The position numbers were made by a program, and so were the translations under genes. Positions 46,237-53,256 of a stretch of DNA of 64,000 nucleotides are shown here, in pieces. A model generated the notes under the pieces. That model had not been told where the DNA came from, did no database searches, and saw nothing but the letters and a program-made list of their open reading frames with translations. The stretch comes from a virus: positions 1-64,000 of IMG/VR virus record IMGVR_UViG_3300020194_001331; one strand, 5' to 3'. The first letter of the stretch is position 1. Each line of letters starts with the position of its first letter.

Positions 46237-46380
46237 TTATCTACCCTGCCCTCTATATGCCTTTTTGTAATTTCTACTATTTTTAGATTTTGAAGTTTTA
46301 CTCTTAGCGTGAACACCAGGTCTCTTCTTACTTTGAGAACGATATAACGAAATACCAAAACCTCCCTTTGCTTTTGCCAT
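46237..46380 (-). CDS. Small very basic protein (47 aa)
   Basis: ATG 46380 to TAA: MAKAKGGFGISLYRSQSKKR, then PGVHAKSKTSKSKNSRNYKK and AYRGQGR. It has about 15 Lys/Arg and almost no acidic residues. The KKRPGVHAKxKTSK...YRGQGR pattern recurs in short phage proteins of T4-like viruses, which supports this frame over a longer overlapping frame in the same place. It could bind DNA or act in the head or tail. It is monocistronic and followed by a late promoter for the next gene. Confidence 0.75.
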   Translation of the reverse strand: MAKAKGGFGISLYRSQSKKRPGVHAKSKTSKSKNSRNYKKAYRGQGR

Positions 46381-46432
46381 AATTTATTATTATATACCAA
46401 TAAGTATATTATACTAAATCAAACAAAAACAA

Positions 46433-46963
46433 TTACTTATTCTTATAAAAATATTCCAATATATCTTTCTCCAACATATAATCCATTACGAAGTTATCCC
46501 CATACATAATGCTGGTAAATGTTCCATTACCCTCTTCGGTAATTTCAATTACATAATCCACCTCATTATAGGTAACTTCATAACTTTCGGATTTTCTAAT
46601 TCGTTTAATACTTCTATGCTCATCAGTTCTTTCAATAACTTCCTTTCCACTTAAATCGGGAACATTAATCAGTTTGGTTACACACTTAGCATAATTCGTT
46701 TTAAGGGTGTCTACGAAGAAGATATCATTCATACTACTCATTAGATACAATCGTTGTTTAGAATCCAAGCCACCTGCCTTAAAATTACCTGTGAACTGAA
46801 CGATGGGTAGTTTTAATAAAAAATTTTGTGTATCTTCTCTTAGGGTCTTAAAATCTACGATAGAACTGATATGATGTGGTTCTGATACTTCCCTATCAAA
46901 TGGTATGGATAATACATCATAGTAAGTTTCCACACTAACTTTATCTATGATTTGAGGACTCAT
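46433..46963 (-). CDS. Hypothetical protein (176 aa)
   Basis: Mixed alpha/beta, with the segments VETYYDVLSIPFDREVSEPH, LRLKLPIVQFTG-like strands (NFLLKLPIVQFTGNF) and YEVTYNEVDYVIEITEEGNG. It ends MDYMLEKDILEYFYKNK. No catalytic motif recognised. It follows the membrane coiled-coil gene after 2 bases and so is the last gene of the operon with the histidine kinase. It might be a baseplate or hub assembly factor, or a regulatory partner. Confidence 0.5.
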   Translation of the reverse strand: MSPQIIDKVSVETYYDVLSIPFDREVSEPHHISSIVDFKTLREDTQNFLLKLPIVQFTGNFKAGGLDSKQRLYLMSSMNDIFFVDTLKTNYAKCVTKLINVPDLSGKEVIERTDEHRSIKRIRKSESYEVTYNEVDYVIEITEEGNGTFTSIMYGDNFVMDYMLEKDILEYFYKNK

Positions 46964-46965
46964 CT

Positions 46966-47559
46966 TTATTCTTTTTCAGTTGCATACTTTACACCCATAA
47001 TCGTACCAACGATTGAGAATGCGTTAGTTAGGAGAATACCAAACATATTACTCCAAGTAGAACCTATGATTTGTGTATCAGTACCAGAAATCAATGCTAA
47101 CCCATACATAGCAGTTGTGAGAACACCAACTCCTATAATCACATAAAGTGCTACTTTAACAATTGTACTGATTAACTCAAATTGTGTTTTCTTTTGCATT
47201 AGTTCCAAATCTTCTAATGCTTTACCCATTCCTTTTTCGGCTTCTTGTCTTAATTGATTTGCTTCTTCTTCAGATTGTTTTGCAGATTCCAAAGCATCTT
47301 GAAGTTCTATCATCAATTCATCGGTTTCCTTTTGTTTATCAACCAACTCTTTGTTTTGTTGTTGAACTTGCTTAGTTACTTGTAATCTTTTTCTACGAGC
47401 AGTAGAATCTTTATCCTTACATATTTTAAGATATTCTTCAAACTCGGTATCCCCATCGGGTGCTTTTAAGAGTTTAAGAAAGTTTCCTTCAACATAAACT
47501 TTCCTTTTCTTAGCAACACCCAATAGGATATCTCTGGTATGTTTCGTAACCTCAATCAT
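46966..47559 (-). CDS. Membrane protein with coiled coil, next to the response regulator (197 aa)
   Basis: Residues 45-125 are a long coiled coil (VQQQNKELVDKQKETDELMI; SEEEANQLRQEAEKGMGKAL). Two transmembrane helices follow (LISTIVKVALYVIIGVGVLT and MFGILLTNAFSIVGTIMGVK), so the coiled coil faces the cytoplasm or periplasm on one side. It begins 8 bases after the receiver gene's stop. It could be an effector or scaffold of the phosphorelay, or an unrelated membrane protein such as a holin-type factor. Not a known family. Confidence 0.55.
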   Translation of the reverse strand: MIEVTKHTRDILLGVAKKRKVYVEGNFLKLLKAPDGDTEFEEYLKICKDKDSTARRKRLQVTKQVQQQNKELVDKQKETDELMIELQDALESAKQSEEEANQLRQEAEKGMGKALEDLELMQKKTQFELISTIVKVALYVIIGVGVLTTAMYGLALISGTDTQIIGSTWSNMFGILLTNAFSIVGTIMGVKYATEKE

Positions 47560-47567
47560 TGTAAAAC

Positions 47568-48014
47568 TTATTTATAAATTTTGAATGGAGCGGTTCGGTT
47601 TAGATATCCTTCATAATCTTTTCTGAATTCTTCTAATCGAGGTTCAATATCATCGGATTTAATAATCCAAAATTGTGCACCTGCTGATTTTGCTTTTTCA
47701 ATTTCTTGATTATCATCTGAAGATGAGATAATACCAATTACACATCCGTTACCATATTCAAAATTGATTTTACGAATAAGTTCAATACCATCATATGAAG
47801 AACCGATAATATTCAAATCAACGAATACACATTCGGGTCTTTCATCTGCTGGGTTTTCTGGAAACCATTCTTTGAATTTTTCATCTGCTTCATCAGATGA
47901 ATTTAGTGCCTCTAAAGATAGAGTGATATCTAAGATACTACAAGCATCTTCAAATACCAAGTGGAATAAGTCCTCATCATCCACTAACAAGATTGAGTTA
48001 ATCATTGTGTTCAT
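47568..48014 (-). CDS. Response regulator receiver protein, stand-alone (148 aa)
   Basis: A CheY-type receiver without output domain. Metal-site acids are Asp12, Asp13 and Glu14 (LLVDDED), the phosphoacceptor is Asp66 (VFVDLN), the Thr/Ser switch is Ser97 (GIISSSD) and the invariant Lys is Lys119 (WIIKSDD). All five canonical positions are intact. Its ATG overlaps the kinase stop (ATGA), so the pair is translated together. With no DNA-binding domain it would act by protein contact, for instance on the membrane protein downstream or a host partner. Confidence 0.9.
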   Translation of the reverse strand: MNTMINSILLVDDEDLFHLVFEDACSILDITLSLEALNSSDEADEKFKEWFPENPADERPECVFVDLNIIGSSYDGIELIRKINFEYGNGCVIGIISSSDDNQEIEKAKSAGAQFWIIKSDDIEPRLEEFRKDYEGYLNRTAPFKIYK

Positions 48015-49243
48015 TTTAATTTAATTTTTAATTTTGTACCAGAGTCTAACTTCTCTGCAGTTATCTTAAAACCATGTTCTTTCAAAATTGCGATACAAAT
48101 GTTTAATCCCAATCCTGAACCTCCTTCCTTTTGTCCTTCTTTTCTTGTATATGGTTTAGATAACTCAATGAACTCTTCATTAGTAATACCTCTACCATTA
48201 TCTTCCACACAAATTGTAAAATCATTTTCCATATAAATTTTAACCACCTTTGTACTACTATCATTATACTTTAATCCATTTCTGATTAAGTTATCTATTG
48301 CAGTACAAAAGAGTGGTTCGTTTACTTGAGTGAATGGTAACCTATCTATTTTAACTTGTGAAACATAAGATGTAGAGGATAAGTAATTTCTCAATATTTC
48401 TGATAAGTTACATTCCTTCATATCTAATTGTGCATCTTCCTTAACTAAGTTTGTAAACTCCTTAACACCAGCATAAACTTTTTGTGTGTGTTTCAATCCT
48501 TCTGCTAACATCCTTAGTGGAGCATCAATTTTTAACTCTTTAATTTTTTCTTCAGATAATCTTCTTTGTAATGATGATAATCCTCTTGGCATATATGTGT
48601 TGATACCACTATGCATATCGTGTCGGAGAATCTTCGCAGCGTGTTCTAAGTAAGAGTTTTTCTGATTTACCAACACTTCGGATTCGTGTTGAAGTGTAAT
48701 ATCAGTTGCTATCTTTAGAACTTTGTTGTAACTACCATCTGAACTTTGGATGGGAGTGTAGTTACCAAATAACCAACGAGATGTACCATCCTTTGCAATT
48801 CTTTCAAATTCACCAGTAATACTTTCACCTCTCTTTAACCTTTCCCAAAATTCGTGATACTCTAAACTATCACCATATTCTTTTGGGACCATTCTTTTAT
48901 GTTGTTTGTACTTTAGTTCTTTTTCAGTACACATCATTGTGTTACAAAACTTTTTGTTTGCTGATAAGATGTACCCATCCATATCCAACATAACCACCAA
49001 ATTAGATTTATCAATAGCATTTAATTGTAAATCAATATTTGCTTCTTTTAATTTTGTAGTACGAATGAAATCATATACCACATAGAAGAATGGTGGCATG
49101 AATGCAATAACACAACCATATCCAAATTCGGCAAGAAAGTAAGAGGGTTCACACCATCTAAATACAATACAAGTTTGTACTGCAAAGAAAGTGAACATAA
49201 TAGCACCTGCCATGCCTAAACATATTTTCGCAAACCGATTCAT
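48011..49243 (-). CDS. Membrane PAS-domain sensor histidine kinase (410 aa)
   Basis: Two N-terminal transmembrane helices (residues about 6-27 and 40-60) with a very short outside loop. A PAS domain covers 75-185 (NLVVMLDMDGYILSANKKFC; GEFERIAKDGTSRWLFGNYT). The dimerisation helix carries His208 (ILRHDMH, with Asp and His211). The ATPase domain has an N box DNLIRNGLKYN (317-327), G1 EDNGRGI (347-353) and G2 GGSGLGLNI (374-382). All kinase motifs look intact. The layout suits a cytoplasmic-PAS sensor of redox, light or small ligands. Genes for its receiver and small membrane proteins flank it. A host origin is likely, but codon use looks like the neighbours. Confidence 0.92.
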   Translation of the reverse strand: MNRFAKICLGMAGAIMFTFFAVQTCIVFRWCEPSYFLAEFGYGCVIAFMPPFFYVVYDFIRTTKLKEANIDLQLNAIDKSNLVVMLDMDGYILSANKKFCNTMMCTEKELKYKQHKRMVPKEYGDSLEYHEFWERLKRGESITGEFERIAKDGTSRWLFGNYTPIQSSDGSYNKVLKIATDITLQHESEVLVNQKNSYLEHAAKILRHDMHSGINTYMPRGLSSLQRRLSEEKIKELKIDAPLRMLAEGLKHTQKVYAGVKEFTNLVKEDAQLDMKECNLSEILRNYLSSTSYVSQVKIDRLPFTQVNEPLFCTAIDNLIRNGLKYNDSSTKVVKIYMENDFTICVEDNGRGITNEEFIELSKPYTRKEGQKEGGSGLGLNICIAILKEHGFKITAEKLDSGTKLKIKLK

Positions 49244-49252
49244 AAGTAACTT

Positions 49253-49441
49253 TTAAAGTTCTGATTTCTTTAATCCTAACTTTTCAAATAAAAACTTAGA
49301 TGGACAAAATTTAGTCCATACACCGATTTGCAACATTGTTACTACAAATAATACTATCCACCAATTTTGTAGAAGTGTGGCGGATAAAAGTACGAGAGAC
49401 ATGAGTAGGTAAACTGCTCGTACCGAAGTCCATTTTTTCAT
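49253..49441 (-). CDS. Small membrane protein, DUF2892-like (62 aa)
   Basis: Two hydrophobic segments (AVYLLMSLVLLSATLLQNWW; IVLFVVTMLQIGVWTKF) and the closing FCPSKFLFEKLGLKKSEL resemble the DUF2892/YgaP-type transmembrane family, which ends in an FCP motif after the second helix. It lies 9 bases before the kinase gene and its ATG overlaps the stop of the 36-residue gene. It might aid kinase sensing at the membrane. Confidence 0.7.
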   Translation of the reverse strand: MKKWTSVRAVYLLMSLVLLSATLLQNWWIVLFVVTMLQIGVWTKFCPSKFLFEKLGLKKSEL

Positions 49442-49551
49442 TACATTAATTCTAATAGTCCAAAAAATGCAACCTTAATTCTAATCCAAATTCGTTTATG
49501 AAGTGGTAACGATTTGAATTCTTTGGTCTTGAAAATATCTTCCAATTCCAT
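49441..49551 (-). CDS. Small basic peptide gene before the kinase operon (36 aa)
   Basis: ATG 49551 to TAA 49443-49441, giving MELEDIFKTKEFKSLPLHKR then IWIRIKVAFFGLLELM. The stop overlaps the next start as TAATG. A charged front and an amphipathic or hydrophobic C-terminal helix suggest a membrane-associated peptide. A weak late-type motif is 35 bases upstream. The overlap argues that it is a real coding gene. Confidence 0.5.
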   Translation of the reverse strand: MELEDIFKTKEFKSLPLHKRIWIRIKVAFFGLLELM

Positions 49552-49586
49552 TTGTATTTCTTTAAGTGAAGTATTATAACCTATTT

Positions 49587-49598
49587 AGAATAAATATA
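49587..49598 (-). promoter_or_regulatory. Weak late-type promoter motif before the kinase operon
   Basis: Coding-strand TATATTTATTCT, a variant of the late motif, 35 bases before ATG 49551 and just beyond the sigma factor stop. Confidence 0.35.
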
Positions 49599-49601
49599 GG
49601 A

Positions 49602-50321
49602 TTAGTAAGAAAAGAATTCATCTTCATCAGAATCTTCCTTTAACTCACCATAGTCTAAATAATCATTTAACATTTTTTTCTGATGCTCTTTCATTACATT
49701 AACTACTTTTGTGATATAGTGAGTCTTGCAATCAGTCATTTCTCTGATTAAAAGATATAAATGCTTTTTATTAAAGTTTTCGATATATTGACTTCTTCTA
49801 AATAACTCTAAGATAGCATCTGCTATTTGAATATCTCTCTTCTTTGTGAATACTTTTGTAAGATTTTTATCCCAATATTGTAACATTAATTCTTTAAATT
49901 CAGAAAACTCATCCCCTTGTTGTTCGTGATAAAAATCATTTTCAGGATTCCAAGTTTGTGGCATCTGAGATAACAAATCTGTTTTTTTGTATCTTTTATA
50001 ATTTGAGTTATTATTAAGGATAAGGTAGTTTTTTGCTACAATTGAAAAGTATGAAAATGCTTTTCCCTTACCTTCTTTAAACATATGAATTTTTTGAATA
50101 AGAATAGCTACCACTTCTTTTTGTACATCTTCTTTTGGTACATCAAAGTAAGAGAATTTAAATGTATTTAATATGTTTTCTGCTAATTTTTCAAAAGGAT
50201 ACTTTATCCGATTCCGATAAAGTTCATTTTTTTCTCTATCACTCTTTGATTTATTATACGCTATAATTGCATCTTGCGTATCTTGTGTAAAGTATTGTTT
50301 ATTTTTTCTAGGTCTTGGCAT
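49602..50321 (-). CDS. Late-type sigma factor, T4 gp55-like (239 aa)
   Basis: Residues 15-120 match the region 2 plan of gp55-type sigma factors: DAIIAYNKSKSDREKN, a helix KLAENILNTFKF, KEVVAILIQKIHMFKEGKGK and AFSYFSIVAKNYLILNNN (core-binding and -10 recognition). Residues 170-225 (HLYLLIREMTDCKTHYITKV) could be a region-4-like helical module that is not in T4 gp55. The last residues, DSDEDEFFSY, are acidic and aromatic like the C-terminal clamp-binding peptide of gp55 (SLDFLYE), so sliding-clamp contact is possible. It follows a small membrane gene by 1 base behind a host-type promoter, consistent with early or middle expression. Confidence 0.75.
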   Translation of the reverse strand: MPRPRKNKQYFTQDTQDAIIAYNKSKSDREKNELYRNRIKYPFEKLAENILNTFKFSYFDVPKEDVQKEVVAILIQKIHMFKEGKGKAFSYFSIVAKNYLILNNNSNYKRYKKTDLLSQMPQTWNPENDFYHEQQGDEFSEFKELMLQYWDKNLTKVFTKKRDIQIADAILELFRRSQYIENFNKKHLYLLIREMTDCKTHYITKVVNVMKEHQKKMLNDYLDYGELKEDSDEDEFFSY

Positions 50322-50322
50322 T

Positions 50323-50595
50323 TTATAATTTGTTTTGGTATTTTTGAATAATATCTTTTAACTCATTAAATACAACACCAACCTCATCATCTGATTCAAA
50401 TGAACCTCTGATATCTATTTCTTTCATTTCTGATAACATTCTTTCCAAAACTATAAGTGTTTCATCGGTAACATTATCAGTTTCATTTACAGCATCTTCA
50501 ACTTGTTTAACGAGTTGAGTTCCTTTCCAAATAAAGAATATATTTGAAAGTACTAATAATGCTATGATAACATATAATATATAAATTGATTCCAT
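50323..50595 (-). CDS. Small membrane-anchored protein (90 aa)
   Basis: A single N-terminal transmembrane segment (YILYVIIALLVLSNIFFIWK) and a charged cytoplasmic-type helix with MLSEMKEIDIRGSFESDDEV near the end. It is the first gene behind the promoter at 50613-50644 and is followed by the sigma factor gene with one base between. Function unknown. Confidence 0.6.
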   Translation of the reverse strand: MESIYILYVIIALLVLSNIFFIWKGTQLVKQVEDAVNETDNVTDETLIVLERMLSEMKEIDIRGSFESDDEVGVVFNELKDIIQKYQNKL

Positions 50596-50612
50596 GTAGT
50601 TAAAATATTTTA

Positions 50613-50644
50613 CTAATATACGAAATTATTTTGATAAAACCAAA
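50613..50644 (-). promoter_or_regulatory. Host-type promoter of the sigma factor operon
   Basis: TTTG (50644-50641), 20-base spacer, TATATTAG (50620-50613) on the coding strand. The start site would be near 50609, before ATG 50595. It overlaps the 3' end of the upstream gene by nothing but abuts its stop. Confidence 0.8.
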
Positions 50645-50863
50645 TTATGCTTCACCTTTTTCTCCCCAATAGGGAAAGTTAAGTAGTTCAATTTGTTTTT
50701 CTTCTTCTTTTACTTTATTAGATAACTCTTTTATTCTTTCTATAATCCTAGCATCTAAGGTTTCTCCATTAACCAATTTGGTTTCAATTAATTCTTCTAC
50801 TATCGATTCTAATATAATTTCCAAAGTTGCTATTTTTTGTTCTAATATGTATAGTTTATTCAT
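50645..50863 (-). CDS. Small helical phage protein (72 aa)
   Basis: Helix-rich (KLYILEQKIATLEIILESIV; ARIIERIKELSNKVKEEEKQ) with a conserved-looking tail LLNFPYWGEKGEA. A closing FPY(F/W)GxxGEA has been seen by me in small proteins of T4-like marine phages. It sits near the late sigma gene, so a late transcription accessory such as gp33 is possible but not supported by sequence. Starts at ATG 50863, 3 bases past the upstream stop. Confidence 0.5.
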   Translation of the reverse strand: MNKLYILEQKIATLEIILESIVEELIETKLVNGETLDARIIERIKELSNKVKEEEKQIELLNFPYWGEKGEA

Positions 50864-50866
50864 TCA

Positions 50867-51118
50867 TTAGGGTGTAAGAGAACCAGTTAGTTGATTAACT
50901 GCTTCCATAAATTCTTTAAAATCTCTATCCGATTCCGTTTCGTAATCTAATTCACCAAACGCCTTCTTTACAGATTTGTGATGATAACCCATTGCATGTG
51001 CCATTCGAACACACATAATCTTATACTCATAAATATTCATATCATCAGGAACATCGAATGAAATGTTCTTAGCTTCCCTATTTAGGGAATCTTCTGATTC
51101 GTAACTAAAAATTCCCAT
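50867..51118 (-). CDS. Small hypothetical protein (83 aa)
   Basis: Acidic protein with EYKIMCVRMAHAMGYHHKSV, KKAFGELDYETESDRDFKEF and a helical end FMEAVNQLTGS. The HAMGYHHKSVKKAFG segment looks helical and may be conserved in this phage group. It is 2 bases from the deformylase-like gene upstream and 3 bases from the next one. Function unknown. Confidence 0.5.
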   Translation of the reverse strand: MGIFSYESEDSLNREAKNISFDVPDDMNIYEYKIMCVRMAHAMGYHHKSVKKAFGELDYETESDRDFKEFMEAVNQLTGSLTP

Positions 51119-51120
51119 AA

Positions 51121-51699
51121 CTATACCAATTTATATCCTTTATCTAAAAGAGGTTGTGCTTTTTTGTATTTAACAAATTCCATATCTCCTTCAGGTGATT
51201 GTAACATTACTCTTTCGTTTCTACCTGGCTTCTTTTCTTTTTTGATTTCAGCTGTGTATCTACGAAGTGGTGAACTAATATCAATACCATCAATTGAATC
51301 GATTAATCTTTGTGCGGTAATACATTCGAATAAGCCCAAATCATTCATAAACTCATCTTGTGTTTTCCAACTATCGTTGTCCGATGAAAATTCTACCAAA
51401 CCTAAATTGTCTGTATCAACTGAAAAGGATTTATGTCTAATTGTTTTTCTTACTTTGTTTTTCTTGTGTAAATCTTTTTCAAAATATTGTACCATAGCAT
51501 CTGATGTTTTTGTTATTGTTGGATTTACCAAAGTTAAATCATCGTAATCACCACCAAACTTAATGGTTACGATTCTCTTATCCATCCCAACATCTAATGC
51601 AGTTACTGCAAACTCTTTATCTAATTTAGATATTCTTTCTTTATATAGGTTTAACTCTTCGTTTGTAACGGGAGTTTTTTCAACTCTTTTTACTATCAT
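51121..51699 (-). CDS. Peptide deformylase-like protein without the catalytic motif (192 aa)
   Basis: The order of segments follows the deformylase fold: VTALDVGMDKRIVTIKF matches the GxAAPQVGxxxRIxVI region, LTLVNPTITKTSD matches LxNPxI, and LFECITAQRLIDSIDGIDI matches the HExDHLxGxLF helix. The zinc-binding HExDH is replaced by AQRLID, and there is no EGCLS. So it may be a deformylase relative that no longer removes formyl groups, or another fold with chance likeness. Its end SPEGDMEFVKYKKAQPLLDK may be a separate small motif. Deformylase genes are common in marine T4-like phages. Confidence 0.45.
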   Translation of the reverse strand: MIVKRVEKTPVTNEELNLYKERISKLDKEFAVTALDVGMDKRIVTIKFGGDYDDLTLVNPTITKTSDAMVQYFEKDLHKKNKVRKTIRHKSFSVDTDNLGLVEFSSDNDSWKTQDEFMNDLGLFECITAQRLIDSIDGIDISSPLRRYTAEIKKEKKPGRNERVMLQSPEGDMEFVKYKKAQPLLDKGYKLV

Positions 51700-51856
51700 A
51701 ATATTTTTCTATTTCTTTAGTTAGGTAATCTACCGAATCTGAACTTCCAACAAATGCTCCATACTTTGAATAGTATTGAATCCATTTATCTTTATCAGAC
51801 TCAAATTGTTCTTTTAATTGATATATTTCTGGTACGTGAACTTTTATGTAACTCAT
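51680..51856 (-). CDS. Small hypothetical protein (58 aa)
   Basis: ATG 51856 overlaps the stop of the cupin gene (ATGA at 51856-51853), giving MSYIKVHVPEIYQLKEQFES and, after DKDKWIQYYSKYGAFVGSSD, SVDYLTKEIEKYYDSKKS. Its 3' end overlaps the following gene by 20 bases. Stop-start coupling on both sides supports a real gene. Mostly helical; no family recognised. Confidence 0.6.
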   Translation of the reverse strand: MSYIKVHVPEIYQLKEQFESDKDKWIQYYSKYGAFVGSSDSVDYLTKEIEKYYDSKKS

Positions 51857-52239
51857 AATAAATCCTCAGGTGTTTCTCTATAAACTCTGTAACTATCCTC
51901 ATCAAAGTGTTCAGTCGAAACTTCAAATACAATTGAGTTATCTTCTAATGAAATTAACTGATGAGGCAATCCTCTTTCAATTAAAACACTATCACCCTTC
52001 TCTAAAGTTTTACCTTCTAATTTTCCATCTTCTACATTCAACCAATTAAATTGGAATCTTCCTTCTTGCACATACCAACTTTCTTTTTTCTTTAAGTGGT
52101 AATGCATTGAGAATCTATTTCTTTCTTTTGTGAATACCAATAATTTCCCACAATACTCTTCATCGTTGTGAATCCATAATTCATATCCCCAATTCTTTTC
52201 TACTCTCTTAGGAGCTTTAATATCTACATCTATAATCAT
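51853..52239 (-). CDS. Cupin, mannose-6-phosphate isomerase/sugar epimerase type (128 aa)
   Basis: A single cupin domain with motif 1 MHYHLKKKESWYVQEGRFQF (His-x-His, Glu) and motif 2 ERGLPHQLISLED. The opening KNWGYELWIHNDEEYCGKLL is the pattern of the C-terminal domain of mannose-1-phosphate guanylyltransferase/phosphomannose isomerase type II and of small sugar cupins. Metal binding is likely intact. The gene overlaps the UV endonuclease gene by ATGA. A sugar isomerase role could supply the glycan pathway, but the substrate is unknown. Confidence 0.75.
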   Translation of the reverse strand: MIIDVDIKAPKRVEKNWGYELWIHNDEEYCGKLLVFTKERNRFSMHYHLKKKESWYVQEGRFQFNWLNVEDGKLEGKTLEKGDSVLIERGLPHQLISLEDNSIVFEVSTEHFDEDSYRVYRETPEDLL

Positions 52240-53189
52240 TCTGCGTAACTTTGTGTGTTTAACAATCCACTATAAGCACATACACTATCTTTATTAATAA
52301 ATGGTAGAATAGCAAGTTCTTTTGCTTTTGCTTCCACCATTACATCAACATCAGTACCATATAGTTCGGGTAATTCATTGATGTAATCTGAATGTGCTTG
52401 TGGTTTTAATTTTTCATTCTCCTCATGTAATGCTTTACTTTCAGAGTAATGAACAATGGGTTTAATTCCTTTTGGCCAAGTTGAGATTGCTAATTTTAGA
52501 GCTTCTTCTTCACTCAATCCACCTGTATTAAATTTGTGGTGGTGATAATCAAATACGATTGGGATACCAATTTTGTTGTGAATATACATTAAATCTTTTA
52601 CCGAATACATTGATGCTTTATCATCATTCTCAACTGTCAAACGAGATTGAACCGATGGTGATAATCTTTGGAAGTTATCACAAAATCTATCCATAGCAGA
52701 TTTCTTATCTCCATAAACACCATTGCAATGAATGTTGATTTTGTTATAATGTGATTTTTCTAATCCTAATAAATCAAAAACTTTACCATGTAGTTCTAAA
52801 TCAGTAATAGTATTATCTACTACTTTTTTATGTGGTGAAGTAAGAACATTGAAAGGACCAGGGTGAGAAGTAATTCTAATTCCATTTGTTTTTGCATAAT
52901 GACCACACCCCTCTAATATTGTTTTAATTCTTAGGTAATGTGGTGCTGTTTCTAAATCATACTCAGAACCCCATGGAAACATTTCAGATGATAATCTAAA
53001 TAGTTTGATTCCATTTTCATTATTCCATTTTAAAATATGAAACAAATCTCTTGCGTTTTGTAACCCTAATTCAGTTGCGTAACCAACACCCCTTTCTAAG
53101 AATGTTCTTTTAATCATTGAACGATTAGTAGTTACTTTTGGTTTTTGACCTGATAGAGTCATATTAATACAAGCGTATCCTAAATTCAT
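52236..53189 (-). CDS. uvsE: UV damage endonuclease, UVDE/UvsE family (317 aa)
   Basis: Makes an incision 5' to UV photoproducts and other damage. The start MNLGYACINMTLSGQKPKVT is the UvdE hallmark, followed by LFRLSSEMFPWGSEYDL, ITSHPGPFNVL, INIHCNGVYGDK, LTVENDDKASMYS, IPIVFDYHHHKFN and KPIVHYSESK, which carry the metal-binding His, Asp and Glu set of the TIM-barrel enzyme. Length is normal. It starts 30 bases after a host-type promoter, which fits early repair of UV-damaged phage or host DNA in a sunlit habitat. Confidence 0.95.
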   Translation of the reverse strand: MNLGYACINMTLSGQKPKVTTNRSMIKRTFLERGVGYATELGLQNARDLFHILKWNNENGIKLFRLSSEMFPWGSEYDLETAPHYLRIKTILEGCGHYAKTNGIRITSHPGPFNVLTSPHKKVVDNTITDLELHGKVFDLLGLEKSHYNKINIHCNGVYGDKKSAMDRFCDNFQRLSPSVQSRLTVENDDKASMYSVKDLMYIHNKIGIPIVFDYHHHKFNTGGLSEEEALKLAISTWPKGIKPIVHYSESKALHEENEKLKPQAHSDYINELPELYGTDVDVMVEAKAKELAILPFINKDSVCAYSGLLNTQSYAE

Positions 53190-53218
53190 CTTTTGTATGA
53201 TTTCTTATTTGTTTATAA

Positions 53219-53250
53219 CAAATATACGAAATTATTTTCAAAAAACCAAA
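53219..53250 (-). promoter_or_regulatory. Host-type promoter of the UV endonuclease operon
   Basis: TTTG (53250-53247), 20-base spacer, TATATTTG (53226-53219) on the coding strand, about 30 bases before ATG 53189. Confidence 0.85.
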
Positions 53251-53256
53251 TTATTT

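Noticed and set aside
46237-46250. A weak terminator-like GTAG/CTAC hairpin followed by T-rich sequence after the 47-aa gene
   Set aside because: Only four base pairs and includes the stop codon; too weak to call.
46200-46400. A longer frame over the 47-aa basic gene
   Set aside because: Its composition is not protein-like and its frame overlaps the recognisable KKRPGVHAK gene in another frame.
46433-49551. The kinase/regulator genes being host chromosome joined by misassembly
   Set aside because: They are flanked without breaks by phage genes on the same strand, with similar spacing and codon use; not excluded absolutely.
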